Position numbers and translations under genes: made by a program. 64,000 bases of DNA from Azospirillum cavernae (GTDB lineage: Bacteria > Pseudomonadota > Alphaproteobacteria > Azospirillales > Azospirillaceae). Positions within the stretch are counted from its first letter, which is position 1. Each line of letters starts with the position of its first letter. A model generated the notes under the pieces. It made no database searches. It saw only the letters and a program-made list of their open reading frames with translations, and was not told where the DNA came from. Below, piece after piece: positions 8,317 to 16,873 of this stretch. The DNA lies in the NCBI RefSeq assembly GCF_003590795.1, contig NZ_QYUL01000003.1:434001-498000 (forward strand), written 5' to 3'.

Positions 8317-8997
8317 ATGCTGCTGCACATTCCCAACGTTCTCACGGGCGAGCAGGTCGCCGAGGCGCGCCGCGTTCTGGACGGGGCCGATTGGGTGGAT
8401 GGCGCCGTCACCGCCGGTCATCAATCGGCCAAGACCAAAGACAACATGCAGATTCCGGAACAGCATCCGGCGGCCCGCCAATTGGGGGACGTCATTTTGG
8501 CGGCGCTGGAGCGCAACCCGCTGTTCATGGCGGCGGCCCTGCCGCTGAAGGTGTTTCCGCCGCTGTTCAACCGCTACGCCGGGGGCCAGAGCTTCGGCGT
8601 TCATGTCGACAACGCCATCCGCCAGATCCCCGGCACCCCGCACCGGGTGCGCACCGATCTGTCCGCCACCCTGTTCTTCACCGACCCCGACGAGTATGAC
8701 GGCGGCGAACTGACCGTGGAGGACACCTATGGCGTCCACATGGTCAAGCTTCCGGCGGGCGACATGGTGCTGTACCCGTCCACCAGCCTTCATCAGGTGC
8801 GCCCGGTGACGCGGGGCGCGCGGGTCTGCTCCTTTTTCTGGATGCAAAGCATGGTTCGCGACGACGGGCGGCGGACCATGCTGTTCGACCTCGACACCGC
8901 CATTCAAAAAATCAACGGCGATCTGCCCGACCATGCCGGGGTCGTGCAGTTGACCGGGCTTTACCACAATCTGCTCCGCCACTGGGCCGACACCTGA
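8317..8997 (+). CDS. piuC: PKHD-type Fe(II)/2-oxoglutarate hydroxylase (PiuC/YbiX)
   Basis: 226 residues, the normal length of the family. The iron triad is visible as H96-V-D98 (in FGVHVDNA) and H159 (TSLHQV), with R169 (RGARV) expected to hold 2-oxoglutarate; FNRYAGGQSFG and YDGGEL are family landmarks. YbiX/PiuC genes are consistently linked to Fiu/PiuA receptors and iron-repressed; the physiological substrate is not established. The gene lies 124 bases after the receptor behind a terminator and 41 bases before the PepSY protein. ATG 8317 follows GTCAGGAGACGC, a good ribosome site. Confidence 0.93.
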   Translation: MLLHIPNVLTGEQVAEARRVLDGADWVDGAVTAGHQSAKTKDNMQIPEQHPAARQLGDVILAALERNPLFMAAALPLKVFPPLFNRYAGGQSFGVHVDNAIRQIPGTPHRVRTDLSATLFFTDPDEYDGGELTVEDTYGVHMVKLPAGDMVLYPSTSLHQVRPVTRGARVCSFFWMQSMVRDDGRRTMLFDLDTAIQKINGDLPDHAGVVQLTGLYHNLLRHWADT

Positions 8998-9038
8998 GCG
9001 TCGTCGTCTCCGCAGCCGTTTGAAAAGGGCAACGCATC

Positions 9039-10298
9039 ATGGCCATCACCGCCGCCAAGCCGCAGCGTCAACGCCTGTGGTTCCGCACGCTTCAGAACAT
9101 CCATCTGTGGACCGGGCTGATTTTGTGCCTGCCGCTCGTCATGCTGGGAATCACCGGCTCGATCCTGGTGCTGGAGGACGAGTTGCGGGATCTGACCGGC
9201 GACCGTCCAACCTATGCGTTGGAAGCGGGCGCGGCCAAGCCGATCTCGGCGATCCTGGCGGCGGCCAAGGGCGCTGCCCCCACCGGAACGCAACCGGGTT
9301 TCGTGACGCTGCCGGACGAACCGGGCAAGCCCGTCACCGTCCGCCTGACCGCCGCCCGTCCGCCGGGGGGCGAGCGTGGCGCGCCGCAAGGTGGACCGGG
9401 CCAACAACCAGGAGCGCAGACGCCGCCGCAAGCCGCGCCGCAGGGACCGATGGGCGTGTTGTTGATCGACCCGGTGTCGCTGGCGGTCGTCGGGTCGCAA
9501 ACGCCGGGCGACGGCTTTTTGCGCACGGTCCACATGCTGCACGCCAATTTCTTGATCCGCGACCGCAGCGGGCGCGAGATCATCGGCTGGCTGGGGGTGG
9601 CGATGCTGGCGCTGGGCGTCAGCGGCCTCATCATCTGGTGGCCGCGTCCGGGGCGCTGGAAGGCGGCGTTCACGGTCAAGGCGGGGGCGCGCGGCGTTCG
9701 GCTGCACCGCGATTTGCATGGCGCGGTCGGCATCTGGTCGCTGGTCATCTTCATGGTGGTGAGCTTTTCGGGCGTCTATCTGGCCTTCCCGCAGACCTTG
9801 GGCGACGGTGTGTCGGCGATCTTCCCGGCCCGCGACCTGCGCGCCCAAGTGTCGGTGGAGCCGGTCAAGGGGGCCAAGCCGCTGGACGTCGATCAGGTCG
9901 TCGAACTGGCGGTCAACGTCCTGCCAGGCGCGACCCTGCGCTCCGTCTCGCCGCCCGCTCGGCCCAACCAAGCCTATCGGGTCGGTTTGGCCCCCGCCGG
10001 GCACAGCCACGGCGCGCCGATGGCCACCGTCTTCGTTGACCCCTGGGCCGCCCGTGTCGTCGAGATCCGCGATCCGGTCCGCTACAGCCTGGGCGAAACC
10101 CTGCTGGCGTGGCAGCGTCCGTTGCACGCGGGCGAGGGGCTGGGCGCCCTGTGGAAGTGGTTGGTCTTCCTGTCGGGCGTGCTGCCGCCGCTGTTCGCCG
10201 TCACCGGCACGGCGATGTGGTGGCTGAAGCGCAAGGCGCGCAAGGCCAAGGACGCCGAACGCGCGGCGGCGCTGGCGGGCGCGGCGGCGGCGGAGTAG
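9039..10298 (+). CDS. PepSY-associated TM protein (PiuB-like iron-regulated membrane protein)
   Basis: 419 residues. Four membrane helices as in PepSY_TM proteins: about 25-47 (LILCLPLVMLGITGSILVLE), 187-207 (LGVAMLALGVSGLIIWW), 232-252 and 375-395 (FLSGVLPPLFAVTGTAMWWL). Conserved histidines HLWTG, VHMLHANFL, HRDLHG and RPLHAGEGLG face the membrane interior in this family, proposed to act in ferric reduction or siderophore release at the inner membrane. A Pro/Gln/Gly-rich insert (about 105-140) interrupts the first periplasmic domain. It closes the receptor-piuC block, matching piuA-piuC-piuB neighbourhoods. AAGGG precedes the ATG. Confidence 0.88.
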   Translation: MAITAAKPQRQRLWFRTLQNIHLWTGLILCLPLVMLGITGSILVLEDELRDLTGDRPTYALEAGAAKPISAILAAAKGAAPTGTQPGFVTLPDEPGKPVTVRLTAARPPGGERGAPQGGPGQQPGAQTPPQAAPQGPMGVLLIDPVSLAVVGSQTPGDGFLRTVHMLHANFLIRDRSGREIIGWLGVAMLALGVSGLIIWWPRPGRWKAAFTVKAGARGVRLHRDLHGAVGIWSLVIFMVVSFSGVYLAFPQTLGDGVSAIFPARDLRAQVSVEPVKGAKPLDVDQVVELAVNVLPGATLRSVSPPARPNQAYRVGLAPAGHSHGAPMATVFVDPWAARVVEIRDPVRYSLGETLLAWQRPLHAGEGLGALWKWLVFLSGVLPPLFAVTGTAMWWLKRKARKAKDAERAAALAGAAAAE

Positions 10299-10310
10299 CG
10301 GACTCCGCCT

Positions 10311-11291
10311 TCAGCCCGGCAGGGCGAAGCTGGCGACCATCGGCGCGTGGTAGCTTTCCGGCGACCGCGCGTCAGTGGGGTGAAACACCTCGTCGCTCAA
10401 CCCTTCATTGTGGATGGCGACGTCGCGGAACCATCCGGCCAACCCGGGCGACACCAGCAGATGGTCCAGCATCACCGCCGCCCCGGCGTGCAGCACGGAA
10501 AAGCGGCGGTCGGGCGGAATCATCCGCTCCAACGGCGACAGGACGCGCCCGGCCAGCGCCGGGTTGCCGGTGGACTCCAGGTCGGCGCACAGGATCCGCA
10601 GCGGCGTGTGCTCCATGCCTGCGTTGCAATCCCCCGCCACCATCACCAGGGCGTCGGGGTCGGCGTCGAACAGCCGGTCCACCGCCAGCCGGGTTTCCAG
10701 CGCTTGCCCCGCCCGTTTCAAAGCGGCCAGATAATAGCCCTCGGCCCAGCCCTCCGCCGTTTTCCAAACGAAGGCCCCGGCCTTTTGCCCCGGCACCGGG
10801 GCGGCCAGCGGCGCGCGCAGATGCAGATTGAAAATGTGCAAAACCCGCCCGCCGGGCAGCGCGATGGCGGTCTGAAGCGCCGGACGGTCCCATGACACCT
10901 CCACCGCGTCCGCCATCGGCGGAACGGCGGTGGCGAGGTGGACGCGCGGTGGCGGGACCAGATCGTGGCGCAGCAGGCGGGCCGCCGTGATCGGCCAGCG
11001 GCTGACCAGCACCGGATTGTGCCGGTCGGCGGGCGACGGCCCATCGCCCGCCGTGACGTGGAACCCGGCGTAGCGGGTGCCATCGAGCAAGCGGGTTAGG
11101 GCGCGCAGGACGCGCGGCTCTTTTTTGACCGGGTGTTGGGCGTCCACCTCCTGCAAACACAGGATGTCGGCGGACAGCCGTTCCAGTTGCGGGCGCAGCG
11201 TGGCGATGCGCGCGGCGAAGGGCGGATCGCTGACGTCGTCGTCCAGACTTTCCAGGTTGAAGGTGGCGATGCGGAACAGAGTCTCGGCCAT
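10311..11291 (-). CDS. Endonuclease/exonuclease/phosphatase family protein
   Basis: 326 residues from ATG 11291. EEP-fold motifs are in order: RIATFNLESL (metal-side Asn), LQEVD (metal-binding Glu), HVTAGDG and NPVLVSRWPI, a GDCNAG block (catalytic Asp and Asn), and LDHLLVS near residue 300 (Asp-His pair). No signal peptide or membrane helix, so cytoplasmic as written. The family includes nucleases, phosphoesterases and phosphoinositide phosphatases; the substrate cannot be told from sequence. It lies 13 bases after the cheD stop on the same strand, so they may be cotranscribed without an evident functional tie. Confidence 0.85.
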   Translation of the reverse strand: MAETLFRIATFNLESLDDDVSDPPFAARIATLRPQLERLSADILCLQEVDAQHPVKKEPRVLRALTRLLDGTRYAGFHVTAGDGPSPADRHNPVLVSRWPITAARLLRHDLVPPPRVHLATAVPPMADAVEVSWDRPALQTAIALPGGRVLHIFNLHLRAPLAAPVPGQKAGAFVWKTAEGWAEGYYLAALKRAGQALETRLAVDRLFDADPDALVMVAGDCNAGMEHTPLRILCADLESTGNPALAGRVLSPLERMIPPDRRFSVLHAGAAVMLDHLLVSPGLAGWFRDVAIHNEGLSDEVFHPTDARSPESYHAPMVASFALPG

Positions 11292-11304
11292 GGCGCAACC
11301 TGGG

Positions 11305-11958
11305 TCAGAACAGTTCGACGTCGCCCTCAATCTGGGTGGTGCGCAACCGTTCGATGAAGGAGGATTCGCTGCGGGCGATGTCGCGAAGCGTCTCGTCGCC
11401 AATCAAACGCCGTTGGGTCCGTCCAGAGGTTGGGAAGAAACGGATCGCGCGCGGGCTGGTCCCGCCGACGTCCCAGCTTACCGTCGGAATGCCTTCGGTG
11501 GCGAGATACTCCATGACGAATTCAACGTTGCGCTGGCCGATGTTGGCGGTGCGCAGGGTGGCGACGTTGACGTTGGCCCCGCCAAACACCTTGGCGCGCA
11601 GCCGGTCGCGCCGTCCGGTGACGGTCAGCAGCCGGTTGATGAGCTGCTCCATCGCCGCGCTGCCATAGCGCGAGGACAGCGAGGCCGTGTCCAGCCCGGC
11701 GTCGGGCAGCAGAAAGTGATTCATCCCGCCAATGGCGGCGACCGGGTCGTAAACGCAAGCGGCGACGCAGGATCCCAGCGTGGTGGTGATGATGACGTCC
11801 GAGCTGTCGCTGACCACGCAACCGCCGACCACGATGTTGACCACCTCCGCATCCAAACGCCGGTCATGATAGCGGTTGGCGGCCACATCCTGCCGCTCCA
11901 GGATGCGCTTCAACGGGCTGTGAAAGGGTCGTGCCGTGCGCAGTGGGTCGGGCGGCAT
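11305..11958 (-). CDS. cheD: Chemoreceptor glutamine deamidase CheD
   Basis: 217 residues, somewhat longer than typical (about 160-200) because of a basic N-terminal extension of some 40 residues. The catalytic cysteine is C64 in TTTLGSCVAACVYD and the histidine is H81 in GGMNHFLLP; KVFGGANVN provides the conserved Thr/Asn-side loop. CheD deamidates glutamines in MCPs and can interact with CheC-type phosphatases. No other che gene is adjacent; the window instead carries three MCP genes elsewhere that could be substrates (inference). Confidence 0.94.
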   Translation of the reverse strand: MPPDPLRTARPFHSPLKRILERQDVAANRYHDRRLDAEVVNIVVGGCVVSDSSDVIITTTLGSCVAACVYDPVAAIGGMNHFLLPDAGLDTASLSSRYGSAAMEQLINRLLTVTGRRDRLRAKVFGGANVNVATLRTANIGQRNVEFVMEYLATEGIPTVSWDVGGTSPRAIRFFPTSGRTQRRLIGDETLRDIARSESSFIERLRTTQIEGDVELF

Positions 11959-12136
11959 CGTCTGCTGTGTTTCCCCGGTCGTGACGGTCGAAGACCCTAA
12001 ATAAGCATTTTAATTACTTTTGGTAGTGTGTGGCACTCTGAAATTTTTGCCAACCCCGTGTTTTCCCTAGCAGGACGCGAAGAGCAACCACACCGCTGTT
12101 CGGCGGGGGCGCGATTCCATCCGCCGCGCCGTCCCC

Positions 12137-12550
12137 CTATTCCGGCGTCTTGGGCAGCAGTCCCAGAACGGGAACGCTGACGCGTTGACCGGCCAGAGTC
12201 AGCCCCAGACCGCTGCGGCCAATCGCCTCGATCACCCAGCCTTGGATCGTGTCGCCAACGACCACCCGTCGCTCAGTTCCGGCCCCGGCGCGCAGCACGG
12301 CGACGGCGCGGCCTTGGCGGTCCACCGCCACGCCGATCAACCGCGCGCCGTCCATTGGGGCGGAGGCGGGGGGCGTGGCCTCGGTCGGGGCGGAGTCCGG
12401 CGGCGGTCCGGCCCGGCGGCTGGGGAAGAACAGGGGGCGTTGCACCGTCGCGTCGAAACTCTCGCGCGGCGGCAACTCGAACCCTTCGGCGGGCCAAGCG
12501 GCGGCCAGCGCGACCAGCGACATGGTCAGACAAGCGAACAAGCGGGTCAT
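12137..12550 (-). CDS. Small type II secretion protein, GspC/GspN-like
   Basis: 137 residues with a signal peptide ending near PAEGFE (about residue 22). QRPLFFPSRR followed by a Pro-rich linker and a small beta domain (LIGVAVDRQGRAVAVLRAG..VVVGDTIQGWVIEAIG) resembles the homology-region domain of GspC/GspN proteins, which link inner-membrane platform and secretin. It is the last gene of the minus-strand T2SS operon and overlaps gspM by four bases. The usual GspC transmembrane-plus-PDZ length is lacking, so it is a reduced form or a lineage-specific GspN; I leave the symbol open. Confidence 0.7.
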   Translation of the reverse strand: MTRLFACLTMSLVALAAAWPAEGFELPPRESFDATVQRPLFFPSRRAGPPPDSAPTEATPPASAPMDGARLIGVAVDRQGRAVAVLRAGAGTERRVVVGDTIQGWVIEAIGRSGLGLTLAGQRVSVPVLGLLPKTPE

Positions 12551-13104
12551 GACGCGCTTTCCAGAAAACCGATGACCGTGAAGGTCACGTCCATCTGATC
12601 GGTCCCAAAGGCCAGCGACCGCACGGCCAAGCCATCGACCAGCAAGCGGGGCCGCCCGTTTTCCACCGCGTGCAGCAGGTCGCGCAGCGCGCGCGGGTCG
12701 GCGGCGACGCGGACCTGGACGGCGATGCGGCGGAAGCCGTTGTCATCCTCCCGCTCCTCCATCACCTGCGTGCTTTGCACCCGCGCGCCGCGCGCGGTGG
12801 CCAGATCGGTCATCTTGGATTGCAGATCCGCCCCCGCCAGCGCCGGGGTGGCGCCTTGCAGGAAATCGGGCGATCCGGCGGCCTTCAGCGCGTCGCGCTG
12901 CTGCTCCAGCGCCGGACGGCGTTCGAGCAGGCGTTGCTGGTGCTCCAACTGCCGCTCGGCCCGCTCGATGTCCTCGACCAGATCGGCGCGCAAACCCAAC
13001 AGCGGCACGAGCAGGACGGCGGCCACCAGCGCCACCAGCGTTCCAGCGGCAAGGCGGGAGGCCGGGGTTCCCGGCTGCGGAAGGGACCATTTAGGGAGCG
13101 GCAT
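12547..13104 (-). CDS. gspM: Type II secretion system protein GspM (GspMb type)
   Basis: 185 residues: one N-terminal membrane helix (about 18-36, AAGTLVALVAAVLLVPLL), a coiled-coil region (DLVEDIERAERQLEHQQRLL onward to about 75) and a C-terminal ferredoxin-like domain (RVQSTQVMEE..RIAVQVRVAAD..LLHAVENGRPRLLVDGL). This is the bitopic inner-membrane platform subunit that pairs with GspL. Its start overlaps the end of gspL by 14 bases; its end overlaps the next gene by four. Confidence 0.85.
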   Translation of the reverse strand: MPLPKWSLPQPGTPASRLAAGTLVALVAAVLLVPLLGLRADLVEDIERAERQLEHQQRLLERRPALEQQRDALKAAGSPDFLQGATPALAGADLQSKMTDLATARGARVQSTQVMEEREDDNGFRRIAVQVRVAADPRALRDLLHAVENGRPRLLVDGLAVRSLAFGTDQMDVTFTVIGFLESAS

Positions 13105-14089
13105 GGGGCACCACGCGGGCGGACAGTTGAAAGCGGTCGCCCCCCGCCGCTTCGCGCACCACGGCGGAGCGAAACTGCACGTCGGCGAAATGGGAGGAGG
13201 CGGACAGCAGGGCGGGCAGCCGGTTCGCGTCCGCCGCCTGTCCCATCAGCAGCACGGTTCCGGCGTCGAGGTGAAACTCGTTCAGCCACACGTCGTCGGG
13301 CAGCAGTCGGCTCAACACCTCCAACACCACGGCGGCGCTCGGCGTGTCGGTCTTGCGGCGTTCGGCGTAGGCGGAGGCGGCCTTGCTGTCCTCCAGCGCG
13401 GTGGCGAGGCGACGGACCTCGGCGGACGCGCGGCCCGACTCCTCCAGCGCGGCGGTCAGCGCCGCCCGCTCCAGCAGGGGCGGGGCGAACAGACCGGCCA
13501 GCAGAGCCAGCGGAATCAGGGCGGGCAGCCAGCGCCGCGCCCGCCGGGCGGCGGACGGCGCGTCGTCCTCGTCAAGCGGCAGGGCGATCCAGCCGCCCTC
13601 GCCATCCTCGACCTCCAACGCGGTGGGCCGCAGATTCAGCGCCCGCACGGCGTCCAGCGGGGCCTCGACGCTGGCGCGCGGCGTCACGGTCATGCGGACG
13701 TCAATCAGCCGCTCATCCTCATTGTGGCCAAGAATGGCGGCTCCGAACCAGACTTGATCGGCGGGCCAGGGGGTGCGGTGGTCGATCTGGTTGGCGATGA
13801 TCGGGCGCAGATGCCCAGCGGCGGCGACGGGCAAGGCGAAGCGGCGGTGCAGCGCCTTCACGCCCGGACGCACCACCACGCGGCTGCCCCGCCGGGGCGC
13901 GCGGTCCAGCGGCGCGCCGTCGCGGCGCAGCAGCCGGATGCGGCCATCCTCGCGCACCGCCAACAAAGCGGGGTCGCCGTCGCGCCGCCACGCCGCCGGA
14001 ATCCAGGTGACGAGTTCCGCCGTCAGCCACGCGGCCAGCGGGCGGAAGACGGGCTGATGGGCGGCGACGCTCAGCGACGGTGCGGTCAT
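13091..14089 (-). CDS. gspL: Type II secretion system protein GspL
   Basis: 332 residues from ATG 14089, chosen because it overlaps the gspK stop as ATGA. The N-terminal cytoplasmic part is an actin-like domain that docks GspE; one membrane helix lies near residues 197-215 (WLPALIPLALLAGLF), followed by a coiled coil (ALEESGRASAEVRRLATALED) and a periplasmic PilN-like domain (LEVLSRLLPDDVWLNEFHLD). It bridges the ATPase and pseudopilus. The position between gspK and gspM supports the call. Confidence 0.87.
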   Translation of the reverse strand: MTAPSLSVAAHQPVFRPLAAWLTAELVTWIPAAWRRDGDPALLAVREDGRIRLLRRDGAPLDRAPRRGSRVVVRPGVKALHRRFALPVAAAGHLRPIIANQIDHRTPWPADQVWFGAAILGHNEDERLIDVRMTVTPRASVEAPLDAVRALNLRPTALEVEDGEGGWIALPLDEDDAPSAARRARRWLPALIPLALLAGLFAPPLLERAALTAALEESGRASAEVRRLATALEDSKAASAYAERRKTDTPSAAVVLEVLSRLLPDDVWLNEFHLDAGTVLLMGQAADANRLPALLSASSHFADVQFRSAVVREAAGGDRFQLSARVVPHAAP

Positions 14090-14913
14090 GGCGCGGTTCC
14101 AACGGCAAAGGGGACTGGCTCGCGCCACTCCAGCACACGGTACGGAACCGGGTCGGGCGGGTCCAGAAGCAAGACGGTGGCCTCGGCTGTGGCGACGCCG
14201 CCGGACGGGCCGGTGGCGCGCGTCCGCACCGATACGACGCGGCCAACCGACGGGATGGTGGGTTCGGGCATCTCAAGGACGTTGTTTTGCGCGGGGCGGC
14301 GTTCGGGCAGGGCGGCGCCAACCAGCGGCCCGGCGGCGGACGGAACCAGCCCAAGGATGGAGCCGTCCACCGTCAGCGCCTCCCCCAACCGCCGGGCCAG
14401 ATCGGGCGGCGCGCCGGGAACGCTGGACAGCTCGTCCACCGACAGGAAGGAACGGCGCGGCAGGCCGTCGGGGCTGCTGGCGCCGCCGTCATCGTCGCCG
14501 CGCCATTGCACGACCGCTTGCGCCAGCTCCATCGGGTTGGCGACGCCCGCCACGCCGAACAGCGCGGCGAGCAGGGCGGCGGGAGCGCGGTTCAGATCGA
14601 CGCGCCCGGCCTCCTCAAACACGCGGATCTCGACGCGCCCGGCGGCGAAGGGGATGACGCGCGGCGTGCCGTCGGTCGGGACGCGGCGGCTGCGCTCCGG
14701 GTCGGTCGCCCCCAGCACGCCCAGCGCCACCCCGGCGTCCAGCATCGCGCGCGCCTCCGCCGCCGCGCCGACGTTGGCGATGCGGCGGACCTCGTAACGC
14801 GCCGTGGTGGCCAGCCCGGTCGCCAGCGTCGCGGCGACGGCGACGACGCCCAGCACCAAAACAAGGGCGAAGCCGGATTGGCGGGCGGCTCGCGTTGTGG
14901 CGGGTTGGGTCAT
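14086..14913 (-). CDS. gspK: Type II secretion minor pseudopilin GspK
   Basis: 275 residues from ATG 14913 (overlapping the gspJ end). The prepilin motif is QSG/FALVLVLGVVAV; position +5 is Leu rather than Glu, as is normal for GspK, the pseudopilus-tip subunit. The large globular domain has GRVDLNRAPAALLAALFG and SVDELSSVPGAP, the helix-hairpin-helix-like blocks typical of GspK. An upstream in-frame extension exists but lacks pilin character. Processing would require a prepilin peptidase (GspO/PilD) not in this window. Confidence 0.9.
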   Translation of the reverse strand: MTQPATTRAARQSGFALVLVLGVVAVAATLATGLATTARYEVRRIANVGAAAEARAMLDAGVALGVLGATDPERSRRVPTDGTPRVIPFAAGRVEIRVFEEAGRVDLNRAPAALLAALFGVAGVANPMELAQAVVQWRGDDDGGASSPDGLPRRSFLSVDELSSVPGAPPDLARRLGEALTVDGSILGLVPSAAGPLVGAALPERRPAQNNVLEMPEPTIPSVGRVVSVRTRATGPSGGVATAEATVLLLDPPDPVPYRVLEWREPVPFAVGTAP

Positions 14914-15584
14914 GGCGGAATCGGCGCGTCGCGGCACAGAAGCGGCGCGGCGCTGAGACAGCCCCGGTCGCCGTCGCTGTGCGGGCGGATGACGATGTCG
15001 GGCCACAGGGTTTTGCCGTCCAGGCCGCGCAGGCTCAGGCGGACCAGATGGGGCAAATCCTGTTTGGCGCTCCAGCGGTCGAGCCAGCGGGCGCCGTCAT
15101 GATAGCCCAAGGCCAGCCGGTACGGCCCATCCAAAAGGGTGGCGGCGCGCAAGGGCGGCTCCAGCGCCTGAATTCCGGGGCGGGTCAACAGCCGATGCTC
15201 GCGGTAGACCAGCCGCGCGCCCGATGGCGAGTCTTCAACGCGGAAGACGGCCAGATGCAGCCCGGCCCCCTCGCGCGCCGGATCGCCGAAGACCGGGGTG
15301 GCCAGTTGAGCGGTTTCGCCGGTGAAGACATAGGTCGCCTCGCGCGCCAGCCCGACCGCCAGGGGAAAACCGCGCCCAATCTGGCGGCGCAACAGATCCT
15401 CAGTCACCGCGAAGGCGGCGGTTTCGGCGAGCATCGCCGTTCCCCGCTCATGCGCCCGTCCGGCCAGTTGCACGCCGCCCGCCGCCGCGCCTAGAACCAG
15501 CCCCAGCAACGTCATGGCGACGAGCAGCTCAATCAGGGTGAAGCCCGCTTGCGGGTGGTTGGTTGGCGCGTTGGCCCGCGTCAT
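14910..15584 (-). CDS. gspJ: Type II secretion minor pseudopilin GspJ
   Basis: 224 residues from ATG 15584, which overlaps the gspI stop by four bases. Prepilin site QAG/FTLIELLVAMTLLGLVLG with Glu at +5. The C-terminal domain contains LLRRQIGRGFPL, ATYVFTGETAQLATPVF and the terminal Cys pair region CLSAAPLLCRD. It forms the pseudopilus tip complex with GspI and GspK. Confidence 0.9.
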   Translation of the reverse strand: MTRANAPTNHPQAGFTLIELLVAMTLLGLVLGAAAGGVQLAGRAHERGTAMLAETAAFAVTEDLLRRQIGRGFPLAVGLAREATYVFTGETAQLATPVFGDPAREGAGLHLAVFRVEDSPSGARLVYREHRLLTRPGIQALEPPLRAATLLDGPYRLALGYHDGARWLDRWSAKQDLPHLVRLSLRGLDGKTLWPDIVIRPHSDGDRGCLSAAPLLCRDAPIPP

Positions 15585-15964
15585 GCCGGTTTCCCCAGCT
15601 TCAGGCTGGACAGGGTGAGGCTGCGGGCGCCGTCCCAGCGCACCGTGACGGTGACGGCGTAGGCGGCGACCCCGCGCGGCGGAACAAAGGGCAGCGCGCC
15701 GCCGGTCTGCGGGCGCACGGCGAGGCTCCAGCGCATCCCGTCCATCCCCTCGCCGGTCCAGTCGCCGGGCCGCGCCGGTTCGCGCGCCATCGCCTCGGCC
15801 AAGGTCGCTTCCGCCAAGGCCACCGCGCGGGCGCGCTGGGCGGCGACGCGCGCGGCGTTCAGGCTGACGTCGATGACCCGCCACGCGCCGCCCAACACCA
15901 GCGCCAACACCACCAGCGCGGCGAGAACCTCAATCAGGCTGAAGCCATCGGAGGAGCGGGTCAT
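15581..15964 (-). CDS. gspI: Type II secretion minor pseudopilin GspI
   Basis: 127 residues, the typical GspI length. Prepilin site SDG/FSLIEVLAALVVLALVLG; the conserved block ARAVALAEATLAEAM matches the A-x-x-A-E-N/A helix of GspI. ATG 15964 overlaps the gspH stop by four bases. Inner-membrane pseudopilin that nucleates the tip with GspJ and GspK. Confidence 0.9.
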   Translation of the reverse strand: MTRSSDGFSLIEVLAALVVLALVLGGAWRVIDVSLNAARVAAQRARAVALAEATLAEAMAREPARPGDWTGEGMDGMRWSLAVRPQTGGALPFVPPRGVAAYAVTVTVRWDGARSLTLSSLKLGKPA

Positions 15965-16458
15965 GCGGGAAGCGCCATACGTGTGGCCGTGACCGCGCCG
16001 GACAGCCAATCGACGCGCAAGGTGACGCCGCCCGCCGGGTTGCGCAGGGTGATGTCGCCGCCGTCCGACCCGCCGTTCGGGTAAAAGCGGATCAACCCGC
16101 GCGAGGCCGACGCCGCGCCGCTGGCCGTCATGGCGACGCTCAGCCCCGCGTCCAGCGCGCCGTCCAACGCCTGCCCGGCCAAGCCGAAGCGCCGTTGATC
16201 GAGATCCAGCACGAAAGCGGATTCGGCGTTGCGCATGACGGCGTCGCTGCGGGCGAGCGCCAACGCGGCGGCGACGCTGCGCGCCGCCGCGCTCAAGCGC
16301 GCCTTGTCGCCGCCATGGCTCGACATCGCCGGAACGATGGACAGCAGCAGCCCGGCCAGCGTCAGCGTCACCAACAGCTCGATCAGGGTGAAACCGCCCT
16401 GACCTCGCGACCTTGCGGCCCGCCGTGCGTCTGTCGCGTCAGTTGCGGACGTCTTCAT
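15961..16458 (-). CDS. gspH: Type II secretion minor pseudopilin GspH
   Basis: 165 residues from ATG 16458, which overlaps the end of gspG by 20 bases. An unusually long, basic leader of about 21 residues precedes the cleavage site GQGG/FTLIELLVTLTLAG. The remainder (AAALALARSDAVMRNAESAFVLDL, IRFYPNGGSDGGDITL) matches GspH/FimT-type domains. It links the tip complex to the GspG filament. Confidence 0.88.
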   Translation of the reverse strand: MKTSATDATDARRAARSRGQGGFTLIELLVTLTLAGLLLSIVPAMSSHGGDKARLSAAARSVAAALALARSDAVMRNAESAFVLDLDQRRFGLAGQALDGALDAGLSVAMTASGAASASRGLIRFYPNGGSDGGDITLRNPAGGVTLRVDWLSGAVTATRMALPA

Positions 16459-16873
16459 CCTCGCCCGTGCCGCCCTCGCGGCCATCGCGGCCCAGGCTGA
16501 TGAGGTCGTAGGGACGGCCCTGGCCCGGCGCACGGTAGGTGAAGGGGTTGTTCCACGGGTCGGCGGGAACCGTCCCGCCCTTGGCCAGATAGGGGCCGTG
16601 CCAGCCGTTGGTTCCCGCCGGGGATTCGACCAGCGCCTTCAACCCCTGCGCCGAGGTCGGGTAGCGGCCCACGTCGAGCCGGTACAGGTCCAGCGCGGCG
16701 CTGAGCTGTTCGATTTGCAGCTTGGCCGACTTGGTCTTCGACCCGCCGACATAGCTCAACACCTGCGGCCCGACCAGACCGGCCAGCAGCCCCAGGATGA
16801 CCAGGACGACCAGCAGCTCGATCAGCGTGAAACCGGCCTCGCGCGAGGGCTTTTTCTTAGAAAGCGAGTTCAT
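16439..16873 (-). CDS. gspG: Type II secretion major pseudopilin GspG
   Basis: 144 residues. Cleavage between G14 and F15 in REAG/FTLIELLVVLVILG, with E19 at +5. The GspG signature LDVGRYPTSAQGLKALVE, WHGPYL and DPWNNPFTYRAPG, plus the calcium-binding region near LISLGRDGREGG, identify the main pseudopilus subunit. It overlaps gspF upstream by 17 bases. Confidence 0.96.
   Translation of the reverse strand: MNSLSKKKPSREAGFTLIELLVVLVILGLLAGLVGPQVLSYVGGSKTKSAKLQIEQLSAALDLYRLDVGRYPTSAQGLKALVESPAGTNGWHGPYLAKGGTVPADPWNNPFTYRAPGQGRPYDLISLGRDGREGGTGEDEDVRN

Noticed and set aside
12030..12055. Possible sigma-54 -24/-12 promoter (TGGCAC...TTTGCC) near cheD
   Set aside because: Spacing between GG and GC is 17 bases instead of 12, on either strand.
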